Below are positions 1-5,879 of a stretch of 6,233 nt of DNA, piece after piece (position 1 is the stretch's first letter; every line of letters starts with the position of its first letter). Both the position numbers and the translations under genes were made by a program. The stretch comes from an uncultured Beijerinckiaceae bacterium (GTDB taxonomy: Bacteria > Pseudomonadota > Alphaproteobacteria > Rhizobiales > Beijerinckiaceae). The stretch is from assembly GCA_937863205.1 (NCBI GenBank), contig CALMGA010000248.1, positions 1 through 6,233 on the forward strand. The letters are read 5' to 3'. The notes beneath the pieces are model-generated. The model did no database searches. It saw only the letters and a list, made by a program, of their open reading frames with translations, and had not been told where the DNA came from.

Positions 1-544
1 GCGCCTGCGTGGTGCAGGAGATCATGGACGGCCATCGGCCGGCGGTGTGGCTGTCGGACCGCACCGTCGCCCAGCAGGGTCGCGCCGATCGCCAACAAAC
101 CTGCTTGGCCCACCTTGCCCGTGACGCCGCCTGCGCGGTTGAGGCCGGCGATGACCCGATCGCGCTGCGGCTCAAGCTGTGGCTCGGCCCTGGCGTTGGC
201 CCGGCGCGTCACCGCCCTGGCGGCTTCCACCGTGCGCAGCCAACGCCGCAGGCTGGAGCACTTGCTGGACGACATCCTGGCCGCCCCGGTCCACTGCGAC
301 TTGGCCCGCGACATCCAGCGCCGGATGCGCCGAGCGCGCCCAGCTGCTGATCTTCACTTTCTTCCCCGGGCAGGTCGAGGCCACAAACAACGCCTGCGAG
401 CGGGCGCTGCGCCCGGCGGTGATCCAGCGCAAGAACACCAACGGCACCCGCGCGACGTGGTCCGCCACCGGCGAGGCTGCGGTGCGCACCGTGGTCGCAA
501 CGGCACGCCTTGCCTCAGGCGCGGGTACCTTCAGCACCGTGCTT
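1..544 (+). pseudogene. IS66-family transposase (TnpC type), C-terminal remnant with two frameshifts
   Basis: This is the C-terminal half of an IS66-type DDE transposase, which would have cut and joined the ends of its own element. It enters from the left edge, so the N-terminus and the first catalytic Asp lie outside the window. Three frames must be joined. Frame 3 (codons from position 3) gives VWLSDR..AQQG and TCLAHLARD up to about 185. Frame 1 continues from 187 with ALARRVTALAAST. Frame 2 takes over at about 338-341 with QLL..FPG, TNNACERALRP and VIQRKNTNG. The second catalytic Asp (in WLSDR) and the Glu (in NACERALRP, codon 398-400) are still readable. The second shift looks like one extra C near 340; the first is a small indel near 186. 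The reading stops matching IS66 after codon 542-544, where an IS3 end begins, so the last few codons are missing. The gene is certainly dead. The family call rests on remembered motifs, not an alignment. Confidence 0.88.
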
Positions 545-572
545 TGGAGTGCGCCCCTTTGAGTGGACGTTG
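545..572. repeat. IS3 terminal inverted repeat (single surviving end)
   Basis: The bases from 545 read TGGAGTGCGCCCCTTTGAG and lie between the last IS66-like codon and the OrfB stop codon. The position, the TG start and the GC-rich core fit the 3' terminal repeat of an IS3-family element. The partner repeat is missing, so the repeat cannot be confirmed by pairing within this window. Confidence 0.6.
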
Positions 573-915
573 TCAGGCCGCAGGTTTGACAGTGAGCTGG
601 GCGTGTTGAGCCTCGAACAGGGCCGGGCTGAGATAGCCGAGCGCTGAGTGCAGGCGCCGTGTGTTGTAGGCTTCGTCGATGAAGCGGGGAAGATCGCTCG
701 TGACGTCCTCCATGGTTTCGTAGTTCATCAGATGCACGGCCTCGACCTTGAGCGTTTTCATGAAGCTCTCCGCCTTGGCGTTGTCGTACGGGTTGCCGCG
801 CCGGCTCATCGAGCCGACCAGGCCGTGGTCGGCAAGCATCTGGCGGTAGAAAGCGGATGCGTATTGCGAGCCACGGTCGGAGTGGGACACGCAACCTGCC
901 GCGCCGTGGGGCCGG
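545..915 (-). mobile_element. IS3-family insertion sequence, 3' fragment
   Basis: The segment starts at 545 with TGGAGTGCGCCCC, which has the TG...CA terminal dinucleotide and the GC-rich inverted-repeat look of an IS3-family end. It lies 28 bases beyond the transposase stop codon, a normal distance for these elements. The resemblance to an OrfB transposase holds from the stop (573-575, minus strand) up to about 912-917 and is then lost. The opposite terminal repeat (an expected GGGGCGCACTCCA on the plus strand) is not found anywhere in the window. The element is therefore a remnant of perhaps a quarter to a third of a full IS. The right-hand boundary is approximate, to within about 10 bases. 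No target-site duplication can be tested because only one end remains. Confidence 0.8.
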
Positions 916-917
916 TC
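573..917 (-). pseudogene. IS3-family OrfB transposase (rve/DDE domain), C-terminal fragment
   Basis: This is the C-terminal ~113 residues of an IS3 OrfB, the integrase-like catalytic subunit normally made with OrfA by frameshifting. Readable motifs are [10 protein letters not shown] with the second catalytic Asp (codon 878-876), [12 protein letters not shown], the catalytic Glu in [11 protein letters not shown] (codon 770-768), and the typical tail [11 protein letters not shown]. Full OrfB proteins are about 270-290 residues. The N-terminal part with the first catalytic Asp, and all of OrfA, are absent. The open frame continues upstream on the minus strand past 917 as far as 1631, but there it no longer resembles a transposase and runs antisense through hemB, so I do not count it. 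The retained part has no frameshift, so it is younger or less decayed than the IS66 remnant it sits in. Confidence 0.87.
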
Positions 918-1070
918 GACGTGAAGGACTCGTTTGCCCATTACGGTAATAGATCGGAAGATAGCATCATTGTCGGAGTCTTCCGCAGGGATGGCGAGGC
1001 AATCGGCGGATTCTTCTTCCAGCGCATCGGTGCGAAGATCCCGGAAAGCGTCGTTGTTGATGGCGACTGA
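915..1070 (+). pseudogene. C-terminal tail of an unidentified protein, truncated by the IS3 remnant
   Basis: A plus-strand frame ending in TGA at 1068-1070 reads as plausible protein from about 915, for example [19 protein letters not shown] and then [19 protein letters not shown]. About two-thirds of the third codon positions are G or C. That is better than the opposite strand over the same stretch but lower than in the intact genes nearby. The frame has no start of its own; upstream it is only the antisense of the IS3 transposase. The simplest reading is the last ~50 codons of a gene whose 5' part was lost when the IS3 fragment was joined here. I do not recognise the family. It may instead be non-coding sequence that happens to stay open. 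Confidence 0.35.
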
Positions 1071-1136
1071 TGCTCTCCCGAGAGAACATCGCGCCGGATT
1101 TGCCCGCCTTTCGCCAGCACCGTACACCGCTGTCCG

Positions 1137-1142
1137 AAGGAG
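1137..1142 (+). promoter_or_regulatory. Shine-Dalgarno site of hemB
   Basis: AAGGAG lies six bases before the ATG at 1149. It is a strong site at good spacing and settles the hemB start over other in-frame possibilities. I see no convincing sigma-70 promoter between 1070 and 1136. The best candidate there (TTGCCC at 1100, TACACC at 1123) is weak. Confidence 0.8.
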
Positions 1143-1148
1143 ATCGCC

Positions 1149-2165
1149 ATGACCTCGGCTACCGCGCAAGGCTTGTCCCTTGGCCTCGTCCACCGCCCGC
1201 GTCGCAACCGGCGCACGGATTGGCAGCGCCGCCTCGTGCGCGAGAACGTGGTCACCGCCGACGACCTGATCTGGCCGCTGTTCCTCGTCGAGGGCGAGCG
1301 GCAGCGCGTTTCCGTGCCCTCGATGCCGGGCGTGGAGCGCCTGTCGGTGGACGAGGCCGTGCGCGCGGCCGTCGCGGCGGCCGAGGCCGGCATTCCCGCC
1401 CTGTGCTTCTTTCCCATGACCGATCCCGCAGCCAAGGACCCGCGCGGCTCCGAGGCGGTGAATCCCGGCAACCTCGTGTGCCGCGCGCTGAAGGCGATCA
1501 AGGCGGAGGTGCCGCACATCGGCCTGATGACCGATGCCGCGCTCGACCCCTACACGTCGCACGGCCACGACGGCGTGATGTCGGGCGACACGATCGTCAA
1601 CGACGAAACCGTGCATCTCCTGTGCGCGCAATCGCTCAATCAGGCGCGCGCCGGCGCGGACATCATCGCCCCCTCCGACATGATGGACGGGCGGGTGGGC
1701 GCGATCCGCGGCGCGCTCGACGCGGAAGGTTACGAGGACGTGCAGATCATGTCCTACGCGGCGAAATACGCGTCCGCCTTCTACGGCCCGTTCCGCGACG
1801 CGATCGGCACGAAGGCGGTGCTCGTGGGCGACAAGCGCACCTACCAGATGGACCCGGCCAACTCCGACGAGGCGCTACGCGAGGTCGCCGCCGACATCGA
1901 GGAGGGGGCGGACATGGTGATGGTGAAACCCGGCCTGCCCTACCTCGACATCATCCGCCGGGTCCGCGACACCTTTGAAGTGCCGACCTTCGCCTACCAG
2001 GTGTCGGGCGAGTACGCGATGATCGAGGCCGCCGCCCGCAACGGCTGGATCGACGGCGAGCGGGCGATGATGGAAAGCCTGGTGGCGTTCAAGCGGGCGG
2101 GCTGCGACGGCGTGCTGACCTATTACGCGCTGCGGGTCGCCGAGCGGCTGAAGCGCGGGGCTTGA
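1149..2165 (+). CDS. hemB: Delta-aminolevulinic acid dehydratase (porphobilinogen synthase), non-zinc type
   Basis: HemB condenses two 5-aminolevulinate molecules into porphobilinogen in the cytoplasm, feeding haem, cobalamin and, where present, bacteriochlorophyll. The 338-residue length is normal and the protein is complete. The two active-site lysines are visible: Lys206 in [13 protein letters not shown] and Lys260 in [12 protein letters not shown], the Schiff-base lysine. The metal loop reads [15 protein letters not shown] (128-142). Ala131, Asp133 and Asp141 stand where zinc-dependent enzymes such as the E. coli one have three cysteines. This marks the aspartate type that does without catalytic zinc and usually relies on magnesium or potassium. 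The N-terminal arm (about 1-35) is Arg-rich, as is common in HemB. The ATG at 1149 is backed by AAGGAG six bases upstream. The gene stands alone on the plus strand between IS debris and a convergent block. Confidence 0.97.
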   Translation: MTSATAQGLSLGLVHRPRRNRRTDWQRRLVRENVVTADDLIWPLFLVEGERQRVSVPSMPGVERLSVDEAVRAAVAAAEAGIPALCFFPMTDPAAKDPRGSEAVNPGNLVCRALKAIKAEVPHIGLMTDAALDPYTSHGHDGVMSGDTIVNDETVHLLCAQSLNQARAGADIIAPSDMMDGRVGAIRGALDAEGYEDVQIMSYAAKYASAFYGPFRDAIGTKAVLVGDKRTYQMDPANSDEALREVAADIEEGADMVMVKPGLPYLDIIRRVRDTFEVPTFAYQVSGEYAMIEAAARNGWIDGERAMMESLVAFKRAGCDGVLTYYALRVAERLKRGA

Positions 2166-2171
2166 ACGCCG

Positions 2172-2197
2172 GCGGTCGCCGGAGGCGTCGCGACCGC
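2172..2197 (+). terminator. Possible hairpin after hemB
   Basis: An eight-base inverted repeat (GCGGTCGC at 2172-2179, GCGACCGC at 2190-2197) with a ten-base loop begins six bases after the hemB stop codon. No T-tract follows, so it is not a standard intrinsic terminator. It could stall transcription or protect the 3' end of the message. In sequence this GC-rich, such a repeat may also be chance. Confidence 0.3.
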
Positions 2198-2315
2198 GCC
2201 GCCCGGAACCTGGGATGATCGCTTCGGAGGGCCGCTGCGCGGCAGCTTGGCCAACTCGGCCGTGTGACAGCGTTCGGCCTTCGTTCCAGCCTTGCGTCGG
2301 CGATGTGAGGCGACG

Positions 2316-2630
2316 ATGGCGGACGGAAGGCTGGAGAACGGGCTGGAAGACATCGGTTTGGACGCGGCCGGCCCCAAACTCGACAACGTCCCCTCACGCG
2401 GCGGGCACGCAAGGGATGGGTGCCGGTCGGGCGGGAGATCCTTGGGCGCGAGCTTTTGACAAATGCCTTCTTCATCGGTGGCGGTCTCGTCAAGCGCCTC
2501 GATGCGGTGTGCCGGGCCATGAACGAGGGCAATTCGCGACCTCAAGCGCTCCGCGCAGCGCCCCCTGCGCAAGGCCAGCCCCGATGATCCCAAGCGTGGG
2601 GGTTGGCCGGGCGGCAAAGGCAGATCGTGA
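2316..2630 (+). pseudogene. Unidentified small gene broken by two compensating frameshifts (candidate)
   Basis: Three successive plus-strand segments each look like real coding sequence with a strong G/C bias at third positions, but they lie in different frames. Segment 1 starts at ATG 2316 (MADGRLENGLEDIGLDAAG, codon starts divisible by 3) and is good to about 2395. Segment 2, in the next frame, runs from about 2396 to 2536 (RKGWVPVGREILGRELL, then FFIGGGLVKRLDAVCRAMNE). Segment 3 returns to the first frame from about 2535 (RDLKRSAQRPLRKASPDD) and ends at TGA 2628-2630. Joined, they give a basic, Arg/Lys-rich protein of about 100-105 residues. GAGG at 2307-2310, five bases before the ATG, is a fair ribosome site. 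I do not recognise the family. Independent sequencing errors are possible, but nearby housekeeping genes have none, so decay is more likely. Confidence 0.42.
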
Positions 2631-2639
2631 CCGCCCGCC

Positions 2640-3401
2640 TCACGCCGGTTCCCGCCAGCTCAGCACGCGGTCACTGGGGAAGTCGTAAAGCCGGCCCGTC
2701 TCGCGCCAGCCGGGCGAACACAGCTCGACGAGCTTGGGGGCAAGGTCCTCGGGCGTGCGCAGCGTTGCCGGATTCTCGCCCGGCATCGCCTGGGCGCGCA
2801 TGCGGGTGCGCAGCGGGCCGGGGTTGACCGCCATCACCCGCACGTTCGACACGTTGCACGTTTCGGCGGCATAGGTGCGCACCAGCGTGTCGACGGCACC
2901 CTTGGTGATAGCGTAGGGGCCCCAGAACGCCCGCAAGGCGGCGCGGTGCGCCGCGCCGGACGTCAACATCACCACGCGACCGGCCTCGGCGGCGCGCAGC
3001 AGGGGGTCAAGGACGCGCAGCAGGCGGAGGTTGGCGGTGACGTTGGTGGCGACGATCCTGTCCCACTGCTTGGGTTCGAGCTGCGCCAGCGGCGTCAGCG
3101 GCCCGAGCATGCCGGCATTGCCGAGGAAGGCGTCGAGCCGGTGCCAGCGCGCGGCGAGCACCTGGCCGAGCCGATCAAGGGCGGGCAGGTCGGTGAGGTC
3201 ACAGGGCACCAGCGTCGCCGCCGAGCCGACGGCCTTGATCGCATCGTCCAGTTCCTCCAGCGCGCCCTGCGTGCGGGACAGCGCGACGACGTGCGCCCCG
3301 GCCTCGGCCAGGGCAACGGCCGCGGCGCGGCCGATGCCGCGCGAGGCGCCGGTGACCAGGACGACGCGGCCGGCGAGGGGCTTGGAACTATCGGTTGTCA
3401 T
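2640..3401 (-). CDS. Short-chain dehydrogenase/reductase (SDR), classical type
   Basis: This is a cytosolic NAD(P)-dependent oxidoreductase with a Rossmann fold, 253 residues from the chosen start, the usual length for classical SDRs. Numbered from that start, the cofactor motif TGASRGIG is at 17-24, CDLTDL with Asp68 binds adenine, and NAG is at 95-97. The catalytic set is Asn120, Ser148 (MLTSGAAH), Tyr163 and Lys167 (YAITK). NPGPLRT follows near 193. An Arg right after the second strand (ALSRTQ) hints at NADP(H). The track start would be 24 bases further upstream (3425), adding MSAPCGIA. I prefer 3401 because GGGA lies five bases ahead of it, the extra residues precede the normal SDR start, and 3425 has no ribosome site. 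It lies about 100 bases downstream of purF on the same strand and probably shares its transcript. This neighbour is common in Rhizobiales. The substrate cannot be read from sequence. Confidence 0.92.
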   Translation of the reverse strand: MTTDSSKPLAGRVVLVTGASRGIGRAAAVALAEAGAHVVALSRTQGALEELDDAIKAVGSAATLVPCDLTDLPALDRLGQVLAARWHRLDAFLGNAGMLGPLTPLAQLEPKQWDRIVATNVTANLRLLRVLDPLLRAAEAGRVVMLTSGAAHRAALRAFWGPYAITKGAVDTLVRTYAAETCNVSNVRVMAVNPGPLRTRMRAQAMPGENPATLRTPEDLAPKLVELCSPGWRETGRLYDFPSDRVLSWREPA

Positions 3402-3504
3402 GGCGATCCCGCACGGAGCGCTCATCTAGCGCATGGCGGCGTCCGCGTCATGCCGAGCCGCGCGCAAGAGAACGGACGATCGTCGCGCCCGGCGTCGGGG
3501 ACCG

Positions 3505-4977
3505 CTACCCCGCCTCCGCCAGCAGCGACAGCTGGCTGCGGTGTTCGCCCACGACATCGGTGAGGTTGGTTGGATAATCGCCGGTGAAACAATGATCGGT
3601 GAACTGCGGACGGTAGGGATCGCGGCGGCTCTCGCCCATCGCCCGGTAGACGCCTTCCACCGACAGGAAGCCGAGCGTGTCGCAGCCGATGTAGTCGCGC
3701 ATCTCGTCGAGCGAGTGCGTGGCCGCCAGCAGCTTCTCGCGTTCGGGCGTGTCGATCCCGTAATAGTCGGGATAGCGGATCGGCGGCGAGGAGATGCGGA
3801 AGTGCACCTCGCGGGCGCCGGCCTCGCGCATCATGCGCACGATCTTCAGCGACGTCGTCCCGCGCACGATCGAGTCATCGAGCAGGACGATGCGCTTGCC
3901 CGTCACCGCCGCGCGGTTGGCGCTGTGCTTCATGCGCACGCCGGTTTCACGCGTCGACTGGGTCGGCTGGATGAAGGTGCGCCCGACATAGTGGTTGCGG
4001 ATGATGCCAAGCTCGAAAGGCAGGCCGGACGCCTGCGAATAGCCGATCGCCGCCGGCACGCCGCTGTCGGGCACGGGGATCACGACATCGGCGTCGATCG
4101 GCATCTCGCGGGCGAGTTCGGCGCCCATGTTCTTGCGGACCTCGTAGACCGAGCGGCCGTGGACCACCGAGTCGGGGCGGGCGAAGTAGATGTATTCGAA
4201 GATGCAGGGGCGCGCCGGCACGCGGGCGAAGGGGCGCAGGCTTTCCACTCCCTGCTCGGTGATCACCACGATCTCGCCGTTCTCGATGTCGCGGACGAAG
4301 CGGGCGCCGATGATGTCGAGGGCGCAGGACTCGGAGGCGAGCATGTAACGCCCGTCGAGTTCGCCCAGCACCAGCGGCCGGATGCCGAGCGGATCGCGGG
4401 CGCCGATCAAAGCCTTGTTCGACAGGCTGACGAGGGCGTAGGCGCCTTCCAGCTGAAACAGGGCCTCGATGAAGCGCTCGATGACGCGGGCCTTGCGGCT
4501 GCGCGCCACCAGGTGGAGGATCACCTCGGTGTCGGAGGTCGACTGGTAGATGGCGCCTTGGCGAATCAGTTCGCGACGCAGGCTCAGGCCGTTGGTCAGA
4601 TTGCCGTTGTGGGCGACGGCGATGCCGCCCGTATCGAGCTCGGCGAACAAGGGCTGCACGTTACGCAGGATCGTCTCGCCGGTGGTGGAATAGCGGACGT
4701 GCCCGACGGCGGCCGTCCCCGGCAGCCGGGCGATGGTGGAAGCCTTGGAGAAGTGATCGCCGACGAGGCCGAGACGGCGCTCCGAATTGAAACGGTGACC
4801 GTCGAAGGCGACGATGCCGGCCGCCTCCTGCCCGCGATGCTGCAGCGCATGCAGGCCAAGCGCAGTGATGGCGGCAGCATCGGGGTGGCCGAAGATGCCG
4901 AACACCCCGCACTCTTCGCGCAACCGATCGGCATCGAGCGGATCGGGCTCGGGTTGGTGGGCGGTGGATTCGAGCAT
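3505..4977 (-). CDS. purF: Amidophosphoribosyltransferase (glutamine PRPP amidotransferase)
   Basis: PurF catalyses the committed step of purine synthesis in the cytoplasm: PRPP plus glutamine gives 5-phosphoribosylamine. The protein has 490 residues, as expected. The N-terminal Ntn glutaminase domain begins at Cys23 (EECGVFGIFGH), so residues 1-22 are a propeptide to be removed to free the nucleophile. Arg95 (HVRYSTTG), Asn124-Gly125 (AHNGNL) and Asp149 (TSDTEV) complete the glutamine site. The phosphoribosyltransferase half carries the PRPP loop VLLDDSIVRGTT (364-375). Of the four positions that bind a 4Fe-4S cluster in the Bacillus subtilis enzyme, Cys258 and Cys463 remain, while Asp404 and Thr460 replace the other two, so no cluster is expected. 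The ATG at 4977 is supported by AAGGA (4986-4990) eight bases upstream. It follows cvpA after 152 bases. I saw no purine riboswitch in that gap. Confidence 0.97.
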   Translation of the reverse strand: MLESTAHQPEPDPLDADRLREECGVFGIFGHPDAAAITALGLHALQHRGQEAAGIVAFDGHRFNSERRLGLVGDHFSKASTIARLPGTAAVGHVRYSTTGETILRNVQPLFAELDTGGIAVAHNGNLTNGLSLRRELIRQGAIYQSTSDTEVILHLVARSRKARVIERFIEALFQLEGAYALVSLSNKALIGARDPLGIRPLVLGELDGRYMLASESCALDIIGARFVRDIENGEIVVITEQGVESLRPFARVPARPCIFEYIYFARPDSVVHGRSVYEVRKNMGAELAREMPIDADVVIPVPDSGVPAAIGYSQASGLPFELGIIRNHYVGRTFIQPTQSTRETGVRMKHSANRAAVTGKRIVLLDDSIVRGTTSLKIVRMMREAGAREVHFRISSPPIRYPDYYGIDTPEREKLLAATHSLDEMRDYIGCDTLGFLSVEGVYRAMGESRRDPYRPQFTDHCFTGDYPTNLTDVVGEHRSQLSLLAEAG

Positions 4978-5129
4978 TCAGCTTTTCCTTGCGGCAGCCG
5001 ACGCAGACAGGCGGTCAGGTCCCGAACGCTTCCGACCGAAGGTTTCCACAAGGTCGAGCGCAGGTACCGTCCGGCGTAGATAACCCCAACCGCGGGGAAT
5101 ACCAGCGCAACATTTGTGCGCGCGTCGCG
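4978..5129 (-). other. cvpA-purF intergenic leader with two small inverted repeats
   Basis: This gap separates cvpA from purF. Just after the cvpA stop, GCGCA and TGCGC (5121-5117 and 5109-5105) can pair around a seven-base loop. About 10 bases further on, CCCC and GGGG (5097-5094 and 5087-5084) can form a weak second hairpin followed by TTAT. Both stems are short and could be chance in this GC-rich DNA. I see no good -35/-10 pair. The purF ribosome site (AAGGA, 5990-range excluded; actual position 4990-4986 on the minus strand) closes the gap. The spacing leaves room for a separate purF promoter that I cannot identify by eye. Confidence 0.3.
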
Positions 5130-5753
5130 TCACGGCTGTTTTCCCCCGGCGTTTCGCGCCGGCGGCAGCGGCGCGGGCGAGTTCTGCTCCGCGTCGGCCT
5201 TTTCATTGGGCGTGTCGGTCTCGGCCGGCGGCTCGTCGGCCGGTGTCGTCGCCTTGGGCTTCATGATCTTGTTCAGGAGGTCGTGCGGCAGCATCGCCTG
5301 CATGTCGTCGCCGACGTTCTGCAGCAGCGGGCGCATGCGCGCGTTCTTCACCCATTCCGGCTGCTTGTCTGCGGGATCCAGCATGGTGAAGAACAAGAAC
5401 GCCACGACGCAGAGCAGGAAGCCGCGTGCGGCGCCAAACAGGAAGCCCAGCGATCGGTCGAGGGCCCCGACCTTGGAATCGAGCACGGCGTCCGACAGGT
5501 TGACGGTGATGATCGTGACCAGGATCAGCGCCACGAAGAAGATGGCCGTCGCCGATGCGATCGAAGCCCAGGGCTCCTTGTTCAGGTAGGGTTTCATATA
5601 GGGCAGCAGGTAGGGATAGAAGTACACGGCCGCCGCCGCCGCCGCGATCCAGGCGGCGATGGCCAGCACTTCGCGGGTGAAGCCGCGCAGCATGGCCAGC
5701 AGGGCTGAAACAAGCACGACCGCGAGAAGGCCGAGATCGAGATAGGAGGGCAT
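5130..5753 (-). CDS. cvpA: CvpA family inner-membrane protein
   Basis: CvpA is a polytopic inner-membrane protein, named for colicin V production in E. coli, where it lies next to purF. Its biochemical role is not settled; envelope-stress and bile-tolerance roles have been proposed in other bacteria. From the ATG at 5753 it has 207 residues. Hydrophobic spans lie at about 6-21, 29-48, 67-85 and 105-124, the four-helix layout of the family. The signature LDRSLGFLFGAARGF (98-112) leads into the last helix. RGFTREVL (23-30) after the first helix is also typical. The tail from about 165 to 207 is Pro/Ala/Glu-rich and probably disordered. A longer version could begin at GTG 5825, but the added Arg-rich residues precede the normal family start. 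AAGG nine bases before 5753 is a modest ribosome site. It is probably co-transcribed with purF. Confidence 0.93.
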   Translation of the reverse strand: MPSYLDLGLLAVVLVSALLAMLRGFTREVLAIAAWIAAAAAAVYFYPYLLPYMKPYLNKEPWASIASATAIFFVALILVTIITVNLSDAVLDSKVGALDRSLGFLFGAARGFLLCVVAFLFFTMLDPADKQPEWVKNARMRPLLQNVGDDMQAMLPHDLLNKIMKPKATTPADEPPAETDTPNEKADAEQNSPAPLPPARNAGGKQP

Positions 5754-5787
5754 GACCCCGGACCTTAGGCTGATCGCGCGGCGGAGC

Positions 5788-5814
5788 GCGACAACGGCGA
5801 CTTGAGCGACTTGA
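5788..5814 (-). repeat. Nine-base tandem repeat in the cvpA leader
   Basis: On the plus strand GCGACTTGA occurs twice back to back (5797-5805 and 5806-5814), preceded by a degenerate third copy, GCGACAACG (5788-5796). It lies between the predicted promoter and the cvpA start codon, so it would be in the 5' untranslated RNA. It may be a small slippage product or a binding site. Nothing else in the sequence decides between these. Confidence 0.6.
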
Positions 5815-5847
5815 CCCGCAGGCACACTGCGGCTTCATCGTGACAAG

Positions 5848-5853
5848 CTCCTT
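5848..5853 (-). promoter_or_regulatory. Orphan Shine-Dalgarno-like AAGGAG
   Basis: AAGGAG (5853-5848) lies nine bases before an ATG (5838-5836) that opens MKPQCACGSSRSS. This frame does not stop before cvpA and overlaps it out of frame down to 5203, so it looks like no real gene. The element also overlaps the predicted -10 box, so it would be absent from RNA started at that promoter. It is most likely a coincidence of the promoter sequence, or a vestige of an older start. Confidence 0.3.
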
Positions 5854-5879
5854 ATAGCCGGGCTGCCGGCGTCCGTCAC
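5851..5879 (-). promoter_or_regulatory. Sigma-70-like promoter for cvpA-purF-SDR, overlapping the radA stop codon
   Basis: On the minus strand, GTGACG (5879-5874) matches four of six bases of TTGACA. TATAAG (5856-5851) matches five of six of TATAAT, and the spacer is exactly 17 bases. The -35 box contains the radA stop codon TGA. Transcription would start near 5844 and leave a leader of about 90 bases before the cvpA ATG. In DNA this rich in G and C, a five-of-six -10 box at ideal spacing is unlikely to be random. It has not been tested. Confidence 0.55.

Larger units (their letters stand above)
2166..2639. other. Gap between convergent hemB and the SDR gene
   Basis: This 474-base gap contains no intact gene. 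It starts with the GC-rich hairpin just after hemB. The next ~120 bases, to 2315, show nothing I can interpret apart from a short hairpin (GCTGC and GCAGC around 2234-2246). From 2316 to 2630 there is a candidate broken gene, listed separately. Nine bases remain before the SDR stop codon. Confidence 0.6.

Noticed and set aside
918..1631. Upstream extension of the IS3 transposase frame on the minus strand
   Set aside because: Beyond about 917 it has no transposase motifs, and from 1149 on it runs antisense through intact hemB.
1070..1978. A 302-codon plus-strand frame starting at ATG 1070
   Set aside because: It overlaps hemB in another frame and reads as an Arg/Pro/Gly-rich shadow without domain features.
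2089..2617. Minus-strand open frames over the hemB-SDR gap
   Set aside because: They overlap the hemB 3' end antisense and lack a coding signal; the plus-strand segments read much better.
3474..3483. Perfect palindrome GACGATCGTC between purF and the SDR gene
   Set aside because: Ten bases is short for an operator claim in this composition, there is no second copy and no nearby promoter.
3433..5079. A 548-codon open frame on the plus strand
   Set aside because: It is antisense to purF over nearly its whole length. PurF has every family motif, and the antisense frame stays open only because of G/C bias at third positions.
5754..5825. Longer CvpA starting at GTG 5825
   Set aside because: The 24 extra residues are not part of the usual family start, and the ATG at 5753 directly precedes the first membrane span.
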